Source: Chara braunii
Taxonomy: Eukaryota; Streptophyta; Charophyceae; Charales; Characeae
Assembly (NCBI GenBank): GCA_003427395.1
Contig: BFEA01000203.1
Span: forward strand, 1,688,911 to 1,752,910
Reading direction: 5' to 3'
DNA: 64,000 nt
In this document: piece after piece, positions 20,348 through 33,084 of the stretch
Layout: each line of letters starts with the position of its first letter
How positions within the stretch are numbered: the stretch's first letter is position 1
Notes under the pieces: generated by a model
What the model was told of the DNA's origin: nothing
The model's input: the letters and a program-made list of their open reading frames with translations, nothing else
Database searches by the model: none
Program-made: the position numbers and the translations under genes

Positions 20348-23099
20348 ACTTCAGCTGCCTACCAAGATCTTTAGAGGACGAACTCGGATGTGGGTAAATG
20401 AAGTTCAGGCAAAACGATAATTCCGCTACTAAACTAATATGATTAGCAGTGTGAAAGTACATTAATTACTAGTAAACTTATTAAGTGTACTATCTTTTGA
20501 AGAGGTGCAGTTTCCACAAGGTCGAGATGGGCAGTTCGGTGTGCGACTTGTCGAAAAGGTTGCTTCACTTAAGGCTTAGCCAACCCCGCGAAGATTTGTT
20601 TAAATTTGCGTTGTTAGAATTTCTGAAATGAAATTCATAAACATACACACTATTCGGAATGTGGGCGATTATGGTTTTCATCTAGGCAACTACGGACGGT
20701 GCTCTGCAAATTCGTATATTATCGTTACTTAGGCAACGCTAGGTGCGTCAAAACGCTCACTTAGTGTCATTTGTTTTTCCCTTATATTGACATTGTTAGA
20801 CGCGAGGCATACGCTAGGATCTACTAAAATTGCTTACATCATTTAAATTATTGTAGCAATTAACATGATACGTTTTTATTTGACATATTGTGGGAAACCT
20901 CCTTCTTGGAAAACAGTCTGGGTGGATCTTTTTATTATACTTGTGAGCAGGGTCTGACCCAGAGGTTAAAAAATGTTATTATCTGCTGGGATCTTCGATA
21001 AATGAACCAGGTATAGTAGCTCGACAATTCAGACGAACGATATTTTTGGTTAGGCAGAAGGGATTAAAGGATGTACAATTGGTGTAAAGAATGTATAGGA
21101 TACATTATTGTAATGAAAGGTGGAGAGTTTTATATGAACGTTTTATTTTTACTCCGAAAGTGTTTTTTATTTGGCTTGTTTGGTTTTCTGATATTTGCAT
21201 TATGGACCTATGCACTTTATTTTTGAATTTTCCACTGAATTTTTCATCGAAATTGTCAGTGAAAATAACGAATTATAGCCCCTTCGTTAACCGTGTGTCG
21301 GGTCTAAACCCTAACTTTGAAAGATTAAGGGCATCAAACAAAAAATGAGTTACGAACAATGAGTCTTGATCGAACGGGGTTGAGTTTATAAGACCCCAGG
21401 GTATCGAGGTTAGTTAAATGTAAACGAAGAACTCGTTGTAGCACTGTTGAATATGCAGTGTTTGCATGAAAAATTGTTAAAAATTAAGTATTTCTTAGCG
21501 AGATCTAACTAAGTCATAGCAAAAGATTGATCGCTTTTGTTTTAGGTTACGTTTGTGGCGAGGTTCGCGTGTGAGATTATCCACTTAAGACTCGGTTAGA
21601 TCCGAAGAAAGTCATGTGTGTATGATATGTTGAGTATATATGGCATTGGTGAGTATGAACAAAGAGTTCAAGTTGTTCTTGTGTATTATATTCCTACAAG
21701 TCATGCATTTCAATATGTGTTGTTTTCAGATTGTATAATGTTTGTGGATTGCATTCCTCACGAAAAATTGGACTAATATGTGTAATCCACGTCCGGCATG
21801 GAACCGGAGGCGAATGAAGTGACGCTCTTCAAAAAGGTGGTTCTCTCAGAAGGAGTCAGCATGAGAGTTCCGATTTTGACAAAGTACAATTCTTAGTTTT
21901 TTTTACCCTCTCAATAAGGTTTGAGGAAAAAACAATAAAGTCTCATTAATAATAGCGAGGCCCACGATATAATTATATTATCGGTCAATTGTGGGATATT
22001 ATCGTATAACCCTTTGGGGAGTTGATTACCCTACCATTGAAAGTGTGGTGGGTATTTGAGTTTTCTTGCATCTCAATTTGTGAGCAAGACAACTACTACT
22101 TGCCATGAAGGAAAATGAGCGATTCCCTGACCTTGAGTGTGTCGAGTAGGTTGCTTTGATTTTATTGGTAGGGATCTAAGAAGAAAAAAATATTCGACTC
22201 GAAAGGACATGCGGGGAGGCTTGATCCTTTAGCAGGGCTCGAGTGTCAAATATGTTATTTCCTCAAAGAGGGATTACTCTGTCCCTTGACAAAGTGTGTT
22301 TCGCTCAAGCCAATGAGGTAATGACTAGATATTATTATTTTGTGACCATTGGTTGGTGATACTATGAAGTACTATAGATTGGTATTCAATTTAAGTTTGG
22401 TATCTTTGTGAAGTATTCTCATGGTGTGATTTTTGAATGTGTTGGTTATATTGTCAGTTGTGTGGTCGATATTTTTTATTTACTTAATATTTTTATAATT
22501 ATACACTATTATTATTACTTGAGTTATTAAAATTACAGTTATATTATGCATTAAGTTGTTGTCTGGTGTATTTGCTTGTTCAAGTTGTTTATCCATATCA
22601 GGGTCTATGATAGATGTACAAATTGTAGCATGTGTACTCTGCCTCATGATTCCTCGTATGCGCATGCGATTATATATATGAGATATTCTTTGTTTACTAC
22701 GTTTATAAGAGCATGGATGAATGCTGATATATTAGCCTTCTTTCATTTTCAGTTCAACGTATTTTGCCACCATTGTTTAGGTTCACAACGACATCATGAC
22801 TGAAGTTTTTGAGACAGGCAAAAGTCATGGTTTGAAGGGGTTAATGGCTCGTTGAAGTAACAAAAGGTTATTTGATAGATATGAGCATAGGTATAAAGGT
22901 CAAGGTTTTTTCGTTGTGGGATATGATACAGTAGATTTCCTATATACGTTTGTGTCCTTTGTGATCATAGCGAGTAAAAAATGCAAGTTTAGAGAATTAT
23001 GACAAATATATGCATTGCAACTATTGGGGCGGCGGAATGCCTATCATTGCTTGAAATTATGAGGTTGATGCGAACTTTGAAAGGTAATTGTTAGAAAGG
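20348..23099. other. AT-rich decayed element interior
   Basis: Probably interior of the element that starts at 20021. Stops are dense in all frames and I recognise no domain. Confidence 0.35.
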
Positions 23100-24080
23100 A
23101 ATACATGAGGAAACCAAAATGTCGAAGAAGTAAGAAGCGGAGGCTTAACGCATAGGGTAGAGGTGGAAATTTGAGTGCCTCGTGGAGTCAAGAATTGATG
23201 GATAGGTTTGGTGGTTACATGGACTCAAGTATACCTAGAGAGGAGCGTGGAAGGGAGTACATGAAGTATTTTTTTCCCAAACTCATAAAGGATAGAAGTC
23301 AGGGGTTGGTTACAATAGAAGATGATGATAACTACTGGGATAAAAATGGATAGATGGTGGTAAGAACGCGCGATGGAGGGAAAAACACAATTGTATAAAC
23401 AATTAGGTATTCAGATGAGTCTGTAGATGAGAAGTCGGAGTATAGAAAAAATGGTAGTCTAGGCTAGTATAAGACACCCTCTTTTAAGAGTCATTGTGTT
23501 TATAAGAATGAAGGATGTTTAGGGGCTAAAACCCTGAAATGAGGTTTTGTGTATTCCTTTGGTGTACCTACGAGTCATAGTCTTGTGCATTTAGTGATCT
23601 GTGCACATGACATGAGATGACAATTTAGGGCCTATGACCGAGATAGAGATTATATGTTGATGTGATAGTTATCACATTTGGACTCTTGTCAGAAAGTAAG
23701 TCACTTTGGCCTAACGATGAATAATATTGAAGGTTGGCCTAACGGGTCGGACCTTTGTCGTGTGAATAAGTTGAAAGTTGAGTCTGTTTTTTTTCCATTC
23801 TGTGCGATAAGACATTGCCTCTCCTTATGCAAGGCAAGATACTGCCCTGAACCGTCACTTCTCGTCGAAGATTATCACAACGTTTTATCTGTAATCAATG
23901 CATATGTGGACTATTACAAAATTGACGAGAGATCTTAATATTGGAATGAGTTTCTCGTGAAGGTGTGTGGTGGCAATGTCTGGGCGACCTTTGAATTATG
24001 TTTGGACCCACGTACGACTTATGGGCAATGGTGTGAATAACGTTGGACGAAATGTCTAAGGGTGGTGTCGTGTTGAATAA
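23100..24080 (+). pseudogene. Stop-riddled ORF of unknown family
   Basis: One frame (that of position 23171) keeps protein-like text for about 320 codons with no frameshift, broken only by stops after DNYWDKNG, GKNTIV, NGSLG, GAKTLK, AHDMR, DYMLM, KIDERS and YGQWCE. Each stop could have been Gln, Arg or Trp before a C-to-T or G-to-A change. Composition is mixed, with Trp, Cys and His (FELCLDPRTTYGQW, FCAIRHCLSLCKARYC). I do not recognise it. It lies 2.8 kb inside the element starting at 20021 and could be an element-encoded protein. Confidence 0.5.
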
Positions 24081-24399
24081 TTGAAATGAATGCTAAGGAA
24101 AGTGAGACTCGTGAGAGCGTTCATTGAATTAGTTGTTAGGATAGGTAGTGATGAACCACTAGTTTCTCGTAGTTCGAATTTACGCAAAAAACATGTTGTT
24201 ACGAAAATTGATATTTATGTTTTTACGTCTCCTTCTGTTCGTTATGGCATAAGGTTAGTGCTTAAAAGAGAAAGACTACTTTCAGAGCTATTATGCGTCG
24301 ATTGAACAAAACTAATAAGAAGGCATGGAAGATGAATGAAAAAGATCCGAAACTACTAACGATGATAGTAGAAACCATATGCGTCAAAAATTTCTTATT

Positions 24400-24400
24400 A

Positions 24401-24438
<38 letters not shown>
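24400..24438. repeat. Poly(T) tract
   Basis: A T run of nearly 40 bases. It could be the tail of an old minus-strand retrosequence, but no body is recognisable. Confidence 0.8.
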
Positions 24439-24441
<3 letters not shown>

Positions 24442-24876
24442 TTGGTTGCTTCGGTCTATTGCTGGGGAGTAACACCTATTCGAAAATGGGTCCAGCGTCC
24501 CATAGTACAATCAAAATTTGAACTTTGTTGTGTAAATCTGTCATCATTGATTGCCTGGGTAGGTTTTTATTATCTTATATTACAACTACGAGTTATGTTG
24601 ATGAGTTTAGATATGGCACAGTCGTTCGGATGGTACTGAAGGTTAAAGCACTTCTATAAATTATTAGTACTACATGTTGGTTAATGGGTCATTCCCTATA
24701 ACATGGAGTGATATCCTTCGTTAGTATTATCATCCTTCCTTAATTCTTCCCTCACTCCTCCTCTTTCCTTATTTTTTCGTCATTGCTTCCTTCTTCCTTC
24801 CTTCCCTCACTCCGGTTTTTCCTTTAGAAATATGTAGATGATTTTATTATTATTATCCTTATTATTATTATTGTTA

Positions 24877-25667
24877 TCAGAGTTGGCAGGCCGAAAGTAC
24901 AGAGGCCCCTAAGCTGACCCTCGAACGTTCGAACGTTCGGATCCCTGTACTGGGCCCGAACCTGAAGGGGTTCGGACCCCGCAAAAAAATATTTTGACAC
25001 CTAAATATTTTTATTGTTTTCTGAAAACTTTTATGTAAGTTCTTTGTGATGTAAGGTATCTCCTTCTTAATTTTGAATCCATTCTGTTCATCCAAAAACA
25101 AATGAAAAATCGGCAAAGATGATGGTGTCAAAACTTGCTTGCCCACTCACTAATTTGTTTTTTTTCTCTTTTCACTTTTTGTTTTTCCTTTATTTCGGGG
25201 CATGAAAAAAATTATCATTTTTTAAAACTTTATTTGTATATTCTNTATTATGTAAGATAGTCATATATAAATTTTCATGGCATTTATCACAGCAAAAAAC
25301 AAATGAGAAATCACCAAAGATGGCGGTGTCCAAAACGTGCTCGCCCACTTAATAATTTCATTATCGTTTTATTTTTTCTAATTTTTATTATTATTATTTA
25401 TTTTTAGTATTTAATTTGTATTTTAAAATTGGTAAAGAATTTGGATGTAATGTTGAGCCAAATGTTGTTTAGTTTATGTTTTTGTATAACATATATTTTT
25501 TTTCAGAGTTTTTTTAATTTGTTTTTCAGTTTTGTTTTTTTTTTGTTTTTTGCGTTCGCGTTCGGTCGTTCGGCGGAACGCGTCGAGAGGGGTTGCCGAA
25601 CGTTCGAGCGTTCGGGACGGCGTTCGGGTTTGGGCGTTCGGCCCGTCTCAAACGCCGGCAACCCTGA
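24877..25667. mobile_element. Non-autonomous TIR element, family X copy 1
   Basis: It starts TCAGAGTTGGCAGG; its right end reverse-complements to TCAGGGTTGCCGG, giving ~13-bp TIRs. Both ends carry subterminal GTTCG/CGAAC-rich repeats. The AT-rich core holds two ~200-bp modules, each running from TTTCGGGGC- or CACCTAAAT-like text to AATC(G/A)(G/C)CAAAGATG and CGCCCACT. It lies between ATT/TTA microsatellite sequences. No transposase is encoded. Confidence 0.85.
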
Positions 25668-26339
25668 TGGTTATTATTATTTTATTAATATTCATTTTAT
25701 TTTATTTTTTTAGTTAAACCAGCACTACCTCCGAACCTGTTTTTGCCGACCCTGATTTTCACTGCGCCCTGAGTTTGGCCGAGTCGGGGCAGTTTCATCG
25801 AAGAAAGAAGAAGGGAAAAAAAAAAAAAAGAAAAAAAAAAAAAAAAGGTTTCCCCAACGCCTTGATAACCACCAGATATATTTGTCCAAACACGTGTGTG
25901 ACTGTGCCCTCAGTGAGGGCGTGTACGGGAAAAAACAGAGAAGCAACAAAAAAAAAAAGAACGAATCCCTTTTCCTATGATTGAGGGCAGAAACATGATG
26001 CTACAGCAGTGAGACAGTTACGTGCCACCCGTGAAACACGTCGTGCCTAGTTGGCAGGGCACTACAAGGATTTCAAAACAAAAAGAAAAACAAAAATGAC
26101 CTGCAATCCCTTTTCCGACATAGTAGCTAGATACATTCGTCTAAGCACTGGTACAACTTCCGCCCTCGTGAGGGTCTTTCCCGACATCTTCGGAGTGGGG
26201 ACTCTTCGTTGTTTTTTTTTTTTTTTTTTTTTTTTGTCGGCCTCCAACCCTGCCTCGAGCCCCGTGTTTTCAGGAGTAGGCTACTAGATGGACTTTGAGT
26301 TTGCCTAGGAAATGTAGTGGTGGTTTAAATATCATTATT
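25668..26339. other. Spacer with a diverged ~60-bp direct repeat and homopolymers
   Basis: About 25870-25930 and 26130-26190 share the pattern AGATA(T)TT(T)GTC...GCCCTC(A/G)GTGAGGG. Poly(A) at 25817-25846 and poly(T) at 26212-26235. No gene. Confidence 0.45.
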
Positions 26340-26344
26340 AATTA

Positions 26345-26389
<45 letters not shown>
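26340..26389. repeat. (TTA)n microsatellite flanking a TIR element
   Basis: A trinucleotide run ending exactly where X copy 2 starts. TTA/ATT units resume after its right end at 27197. Confidence 0.95.
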
Positions 26390-26391
<2 letters not shown>

Positions 26392-27196
26392 GGGTTACCT
26401 GACCGATTGTTCGGGGACCCCCGGGCTGGCCCCCGAATGTTCGGGCGTTCAGGGTCCCGTTCGGGGGCCAAACGCCTCTAGGTTCGGCCCCCGCCAAATT
26501 TTTTCTTCGGGGCCTAAAAATAAGTTTGTTTTTCTGAATTTTGATTTGCGAGTTCTCTATGATTTAACCTACATGCCTATAAATTTTGAAGTCATTCTGC
26601 TAACCTAAAAAAACATTAAAAATCGGCAAAGATGGGGGTGTCAAAACGTGCTTGCCCACTCACTATTTTGTTTTTTTTTCACTTTTTACTTTTTGTTTTC
26701 ACTTTATTTCGGGGCCTAAAAAATTTTATTATTTTTTGAAAACATTTTAATGAGTTATTGATTATGTAAACTACATATCTGAAACTTTTTAAGGCATTTG
26801 TCAATTCCAAAAAATAATTAAAAATCGGCAAAGAGAGCGGTGTCGAAAATGTGCCTACTCACTTATCTTAATTCTCTTTATATTTTTTCTTATTTTTACC
26901 GTAGTGTTTATTTTCTGTATTTGATTTTTAATTCAAATTTGGTAAAGAATTTGGATGTAGTGCCCGGGCAAGTGTTATTTAGTTTATTTGTCTCCATAAC
27001 ATTGTTTTTGTTTGGAATTTTTTGAAAACTTGTTTTTTTTTTTTTCCGCGTTCGGCCGAACGGCCGAACACCTTCCGAAGGGGTCCCGTACATTCGGGCG
27101 TTCGGGTTCGGGCGTTCGGCCCGAACGGCCGAGCACCTTCCGAACGGGTCCCTTACGTTCGGGCGTTCGGCCCGTTCCGAATGCCGACAACCCTGA
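26390..27196. mobile_element. Non-autonomous TIR element, family X copy 2
   Basis: It starts AGGGTTACCTGACCG and ends ATGCCGACAACCCTGA. Left subterminal region GTTCGGGG/CCCCCGAA, right end packed with CGTTCGG and its complement. The core has two modules beginning TTCGGGGCCTAAAAA and ending near GCCCACTCACT, like copy 1. No coding capacity. Same order and length as copy 1 (about 800 bp). Confidence 0.88.
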
Positions 27197-27289
27197 TTAT
27201 TATATTCTTATTATTATTATTTTATTATTTTATTATTTTTATTATTGAGCATTGTATGTTAAACACGGACTTGAAATGAAGAAAATTCG

Positions 27290-28720
27290 GCGCATTGGAG
27301 AGACCCTTGTGCGGGTCGCCCTGTTAACCCATCAGACGTGTCTTAAAAGACGGTGGAATACCCATGTTTGGGTGTAATGCTTTTCATTTGAGACTCGGAG
27401 GATTAACACGGTCAAAAGGATGGCAAGATACTCCTATATGTGCTACCTTTCCTCTCTAATTAACTAAGGATCCACTTGAGGTTGAAAGGTGGGGGAATAA
27501 TTTTGTGTAATCTATTTCATCACCCGTATGAACTAACAAGCTAGCAAACGACATGCACTAAGCAAAGTGTGTGATGAGAGAGGTAGGGACTCTTGTGTGA
27601 GTCGCCACGTCTCTTGATGATAGACGGACAGTCAAAATAACTTCAACACAATTATTTTACCGGTTTCCTATGAATCAGATAAATAATGAGAAGCTTATGT
27701 GTGAGTCTTAGTAATACTTATTTGATACCTAACTACCTAACTTAGAGGAAAAGTAAAATACATGTAATTAAATAATCTTGCTACTTATTTACGTATGACT
27801 AATGATTTAGTTGATCACTAGCAATCAACTTATCCAATACTAAGCCAAATAATGGAGGATTCTGGTACTGTTTTTTTTTTTTATTAACGACTCAAAAATA
27901 TTCAGTCTTTGCATTTATTCGAATTGTAGTAGGGGGCTCCTGTGAGGGTCATCCTTTTACACACTTGAATCGAAGACTGATTAATGATCTATGTGTAGTG
28001 AGAAGTCACATTTCTACTTATTTTCTAACAAGCTTACTTACCCTCAAATAGTTAGATCACCGAGCGGGTAGTAGGGAGGCTCTTGTAGGGGTCATCCTAT
28101 TGCTTGCCTGAAAAATGGACTACTTATTACCCAAGAAACTAATAGAGAGGTTTTTCTTAGGGTCATCCTATTACTCGTTTGATTTCGCACTAACTTACGA
28201 AGTGAGATACTCATGTAGGAATATCCTAAACATTTGTCTTTCGTCCAAACTAACCGGATCTCATATCGGTTGGCTTCAAAGGACGGTGGGATACCTCTGT
28301 GCAAATCATTTTGTTGCACTTTTGAAGGAAACCATGCATTAGCCGAGTGGTAGTAGGGGGCTCTTGTGTGGGTCACCTATTACTAGCTTGAGAACCGTAC
28401 TAACCTGGGGGGGGGATAAAATCGAGGTATTTCTGAATGAATAACTAAAACAAGTAGTAAAATGTCATGGTAGGAGCCTCTCGACTATTTGTTTTAAGTC
28501 AATAGAAGGATATTCGTGTACGAGCTATCCTGCGACTTGGAACGGATCTTGTGTATTGTTTCTTACTGACCGTCTGCGTTTGCATTGAATGAAATTAAAA
28601 AGGTGGCGAAGTACTCCTTCGCGAGTTATTCGACTACCTGCTTAATTAACAGATTGCTTGGAGTTGATAAAGTAGTATAAGATTCATGTCTGAACCAATC
28701 TACTACTTGCGTATGTCAGG
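27290..28720 (+). repeat. Degenerate ~72-bp tandem array
   Basis: A motif near GGGATACTCTTGTG(T/C)GGGTCA then TCCTATTACTTGC recurs along this stretch, for example at 27303, 27588, 27936, 28079, 28148, 28360, 28515 and 28606, with weaker copies between. Neighbouring clear copies are 70-75 bp or multiples apart. No open frame crosses the array. Confidence 0.7.
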
Positions 28721-29379
28721 ACAAAAGGAAGAAAAAGGGGAAAGACAATGTTTTAGTTGAAACAAGGCCTTACAAATCTAGAAAGGAACAAAGAAAGAAG
28801 TTCGGACCGCAAAAAAAATGATACTAAGAATGATAGGAGTTACCTCGAGGGCCGTATTCGTTCAATGCTTTCGGAAGGAAAGCCACAACGGCAAAAAAGT
28901 TAAATCTCAACTACATAAGCACCTAGGGGTGTGCTTATTCCAAAAGAGAGAAGATAAGAGGACCAAGAGGAGAGGAAATATGAATTTCATTGAGAAGACA
29001 ATTATAAATGACTATTGTTGAATTGCTTGAGGTGGCGCTTGGGTCCACATAGCATGAAATTACAAAATGTCTTTGCTATTGTGCTTTTGTTTGTTGGTAC
29101 GGGTCTCCTATGACCTCGACGAGCTATACGTAAACAGGGTGCGATATATGAAATTTATAAGAGTTTTCGCTTGTCGGAAGAGCAAACATATGGGTTGCAA
29201 AAAGTGGCCGCTTACAGGGCCGGAACAAGTGGCGGAGCGGCACGAGCATGGAGGGTGGTGTGCATGGTAGCCACAAAATGGAAACCGACCCTCCATGCAG
29301 TGGGTGCAAGAGTTCGGCGGCTGCTCGAGCGACCACTAAGCCAAGCTGTGGCCTTGGGGTAGTTCGGCGGGCCTAGGCC
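28721..29379. other. Stretch without recognised gene, left of an old LTR
   Basis: GC-richer block at 29200-29380. It may be the first part of the old LTR that follows, but no TGTCGG start is visible. Confidence 0.35.
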
Positions 29380-29747
29380 TGGGGTAGATACTATTTATAT
29401 TGGGTTCTGCATTTGCGAGGCTCAGGCTTCGACTTAGCTCTATCGGTTATGACGGATGACTTTCACATGATAGGTACAGGGATCGAGGCCAGCAATCGAG
29501 AAAGGATTGAAAGAACGTGATTAAAGGAGAACAAAAGGTTGAGTGTCTCGTGAGACTATCCCCCTTGGTTTTGTCGCCAAACCCGAGTGCACATCGGACG
29601 AGTGGGATCGAGGGGGTGCCAGTGTTTTCCCTTTCTCCTTACCGCCTTTATTTTTTCTTATTTTTATAGTTATCTTTTATTTTATTTATTAGTTTCGTTT
29701 TTTGTTTGGTTGATACCGATTCCAGGGTTGATAATTGAACCAAGTGG

Positions 29748-29817
29748 CCTAGCTCAGTTGGTACACCCACGAGCTGTTGAAATACAGACCCAAGTTCGAA
29801 TTCAGATATAGTTAGAT
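29748..29817 (+). repeat. tRNA-like sequence (SINE head or tRNA relic)
   Basis: GTGGCCTAGCTCAGTTGGTA fits a tRNA A box, and GTTCGAATTC 45 bases later fits a B box. The D-arm and anticodon arm do not fold as a functional tRNA, since the right D-stem half is displaced by about 8 bases. A poly(T) run at 30051 could be the end of a SINE. Likely a tRNA-derived insertion within the old LTR. Confidence 0.45.
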
Positions 29818-30499
29818 CACCATAATAAAATCATTCTCCCATACCCTTGGCCTGGTACTTCATAACATTTATTAAAAGTGGAACGACACAAAGGCGAGCA
29901 ACATTTCCCCCTCATACTTGAAGGGTGGTGAGGGGAAGTTTTGTTCCTCGGTTTTGTTTGTTCCCGAACGTAGTCTCGGATAGGTGCATCAGAATAACGC
30001 ATGCGTGTGTGCACATATGAAAATTGATCTAAGAATAGCCCAGATTCATACTTTTTTTTTTGTCATAGTTATAATAGTGCCCTGCCTCTAGGGCTTGCTT
30101 ATAGTTGATTACCTCACGAAAAGCAAATGAACCTTGTGTCAAGTTTAAGGTAGGTGCATTGCAAGTAAAAGAGTGTGGTAGGACTCGGAGTCGGGGCCGC
30201 GAGGCGCAAGAACAGGGACTTGACTATAAAGCATTACAACCCGATGGTAGTCGGGCTGTTTTGTTTGTATTCGGATTGTGCAAGGGGAACGAGTACACAC
30301 TTGGATTGAAGGAAGAAGAAAAAAAAAAAAAAGGAAGAAATTAGACGAAGACGGCGATCATCAGGAGGAAGAAAAGCGGGAGCGGGTGATGTATATTTTC
30401 ATGTTCTAATGGAAGATTCATGCTCATCGTGCATTTTTAAAAGGTCGTGGATCAAAGTTGGTTGTCTGGCAACGACCATGCAGCCTGTCCTTGACATTG

Positions 30500-31110
30500 T
30501 TATAATCATGCTACCCATCTTCGTGGTCACCGAGATCGTATTGATCGTCGTCGTCATCATCTCGATTGCTGTCACGATTGTGGTTGTGATTGCGATCTAT
30601 ATCTTGGAGCTCGTCATGAGAGTCTTCCTGGCAGTTGTCATAGTGGTGGTTTTTTTCTTTGTTGCGGCAATGGTAATCTCCTTCTTCGCCTTGGCAGCGG
30701 TGATCTCTTTCTTCATCGTGGTAGTGGTGATCTCTTTCATCGTTGTGGTGATCGTTCTCGTCGTGCAGCTCTTCCAAGTGTCGTCATGATCGGCCCATGG
30801 TTCCTTTTTGCTCCTCGCTATCGAATTAATCGAGCCATCAATGTGGCTAGGTGCCAGTAGCACCGACGTAGAGGTAAGCAGCGAGAGAGAGTAAAGAAGA
30901 GGAGGTGGTGTTGATCATCATGTTTTCTACAGTGATTTCATCATTCGCCATGATCGTCTTCGTGATCTTCATGAGTGTAGAACTCCTCGTCGTCTTCGTG
31001 ATCGTCAAATCTTGTTTTCAAGCAGCGGGTGCTTATACGATCGTTGGGCTGATGCTTTTCGTGGTGATCGTTGTCGTGCTACCCGTCTTCGTGAGTGATC
31101 AGGTAGTTTG
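30500..31110 (-). repeat. GATC/GTCGT-rich low-complexity tract
   Basis: On the plus strand it reads as Val/Ile-rich nonsense; on the minus strand as Asp/His/Glu/Arg-rich text (for example RDHHYHDEERDH, then EDHEDDHGE), in repeated ~30-bp units. The frames are broken. It occupies the place of the TGC/GCT-rich segment (about 49700-50300) in the younger LTR. I do not call a gene. Confidence 0.5.
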
Positions 31111-31144
31111 TCGTGTTCATTATGACGATAATAATCGTTGCACA

Positions 31145-31240
31145 TGAGAGAGAGAGAATGAGAGAGAGAGACAGACAGACAAACAGACAGACAAAGAGAC
31201 AGACAAACAGACAGACAAATAGACATACAAACAGACAGAG
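31145..31240. repeat. (GACA)n / GA microsatellite
   Basis: GAGA runs followed by GACA tetranucleotides with AAAC interruptions. Confidence 0.95.
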
Positions 31241-33084
31241 ACAGGGATATTTACCTGAACGTGCATCTTTGCATGTTTTAGATGAAGATTTTTTTTCAAA
31301 TTCGGGCACAGCAGACGATTCATATGGTGGTATACTTATTTGATGTTATAACGAAAGATTCACTCCCGCCACCAGCATGTACCTGCCTCTGTTCCAGTAA
31401 CAGATTCGTTCCGTTTTGCAACTTGGTGAGTGTTGGAGCGGAGCCATTAGTTGCACGGTCTACGTCCTGAATCTCGTTGATGGTCGTCACAAAGATCGTC
31501 ATTAAAAGGGCGCTTGTCATCTTACTAGTAGTGTGTCATGATGCGCTAGTCGAGATCCTGATGAAGATTGTATTGTTGTTTTTTCTCATTGTCCGGATCT
31601 TCCCCATCGTCAGCTAGTGGTGATTGTTGTTGTTCGTCATGACGTAGAGGTCATCCTAACTCGTCAAGGTTGTTGCTTCTTATGCTTATCATCAAGACTG
31701 TGGTGTTATTCGTTACGGTCGAGGTCTCGATGTTATTCGTCGTACAAATTGGTCGTCATCCCGACATTATCCTGTACGATCATTTTCGTATGAGGAGTCG
31801 TGTACCCCTTCTTGAAAGGCCAGTTGGTCTTCTTTTTGAATTCATATTGTCCTTCTCGATACGGCCATCCTCGACATTTGTACTCAATTATTGCTACTGA
31901 CCTTGGATGAACCTTATCGAGGTTTCCGACCACGTGCATCAATAAGGAAGGCAGATAGAGATTAATATGCACAATGGGAGAGAAAACGATAAAAATAGAT
32001 TTACCTTCACCATGCGGACTCCTACACAAGGCGATGATTGTATTTTTCCTTATTTCAGGGGAAGACTCATTCTTATTTTGCGTATTTGGAATGTAGTGGG
32101 TCTGACCATAACCACGCATGTCATCACCAGGGCAGTGCGGATAGTCGTAGTTGTGATCACGTTAATCATTACGTTCATTTTCCTTCAGGATTGTTGGGAC
32201 CTTCATCACAGTGAAGTGCGTGGCGTCATAATTGTCACCGCGATCCTGTTGGAAGTCCTCGTTTTCGTGTTATTGATTGTGCAGCTCATTGAGTTTATCG
32301 TTATCATACTAGTTAACATCATCATCACTATTATGTTGACCATTGTTGTTCCCACCATTAAGCTGCTAACGTTGTCATTCTTAGGCTCGTTGTTATGGGG
32401 AAAGTTATAATTCGCCTTGCTTATCTGCAACCCGAATTAGGCGTGGTGTCGACCAGTTGCATCAGGTAGATGATTGTGGTGACCCCCCCCCTTGTTTTGA
32501 GATAAGGTTTATTATTTTATCTAACAAGGGAGGAAGTGTTTTCGTCATCTCGTTATCGTATTCGATACTTGAGGCATGGACTGTTGACTATCGGTGGGAG
32601 CTAACGATCGTTGTTAGAGTGTCCGCATTCAGTGTTACAACTACTATACGATTGTGTTTTCTTTTTGCTACAATGTTTTTTCAGCCACAACTGCTGCGAG
32701 TTATTTCACTAATGTTGTTGTGTACTTAGACAACGGGACTGTTACAGACTCGAAGACGATAGAGTTAGGCCAACTATTGTAAATACATTTTTCTGAGATT
32801 GTTGATAGTTGTTTTTCATTTGTCGTTGCTATTGGTGGTGCTCTCGACAGATTGTTGCTGCTTCTCAAGTCACTGCGCCGGTTTGTCCAAATAGCTGTAT
32901 TTTCTTTGTTTTTGTTTGTCACTGCTGCTATTGTTGTAAAGTGAAGTATTACTATAAATTGTTTCTGGGTTACGCTACTTCTAGGATTTTGTTGAGGCGC
33001 TTGCCGCTTGTTAGCACTAATATTTGCGTTTGGCCTTTTAATAGTTGGTTTTTATGAAAGTGTTTGTTCGGCCACATGTTACTT
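31241..33084. other. Middle of the old LTR, no gene
   Basis: Continues the low-complexity GTCGTC/CATCATC character to about 32420. Minus-strand frames are Asn/Asp-rich and broken. A C8-9 run lies near 32483. Confidence 0.4.

Noticed and set aside
24379-24639. Frame beginning with a poly-Phe run
   Set aside because: The run is a T homopolymer and the rest has no recognisable motif.
30409-30789. 126-residue Val/Ile-rich frame that looks like a membrane protein
   Set aside because: It is the plus-strand reading of a GATCGTC-type low-complexity repeat; the opposite strand and other frames are equally open.
31145-31240. Regular short repeats as a possible CRISPR array
   Set aside because: A plain GACA/GA microsatellite without unique spacers, in eukaryotic DNA.
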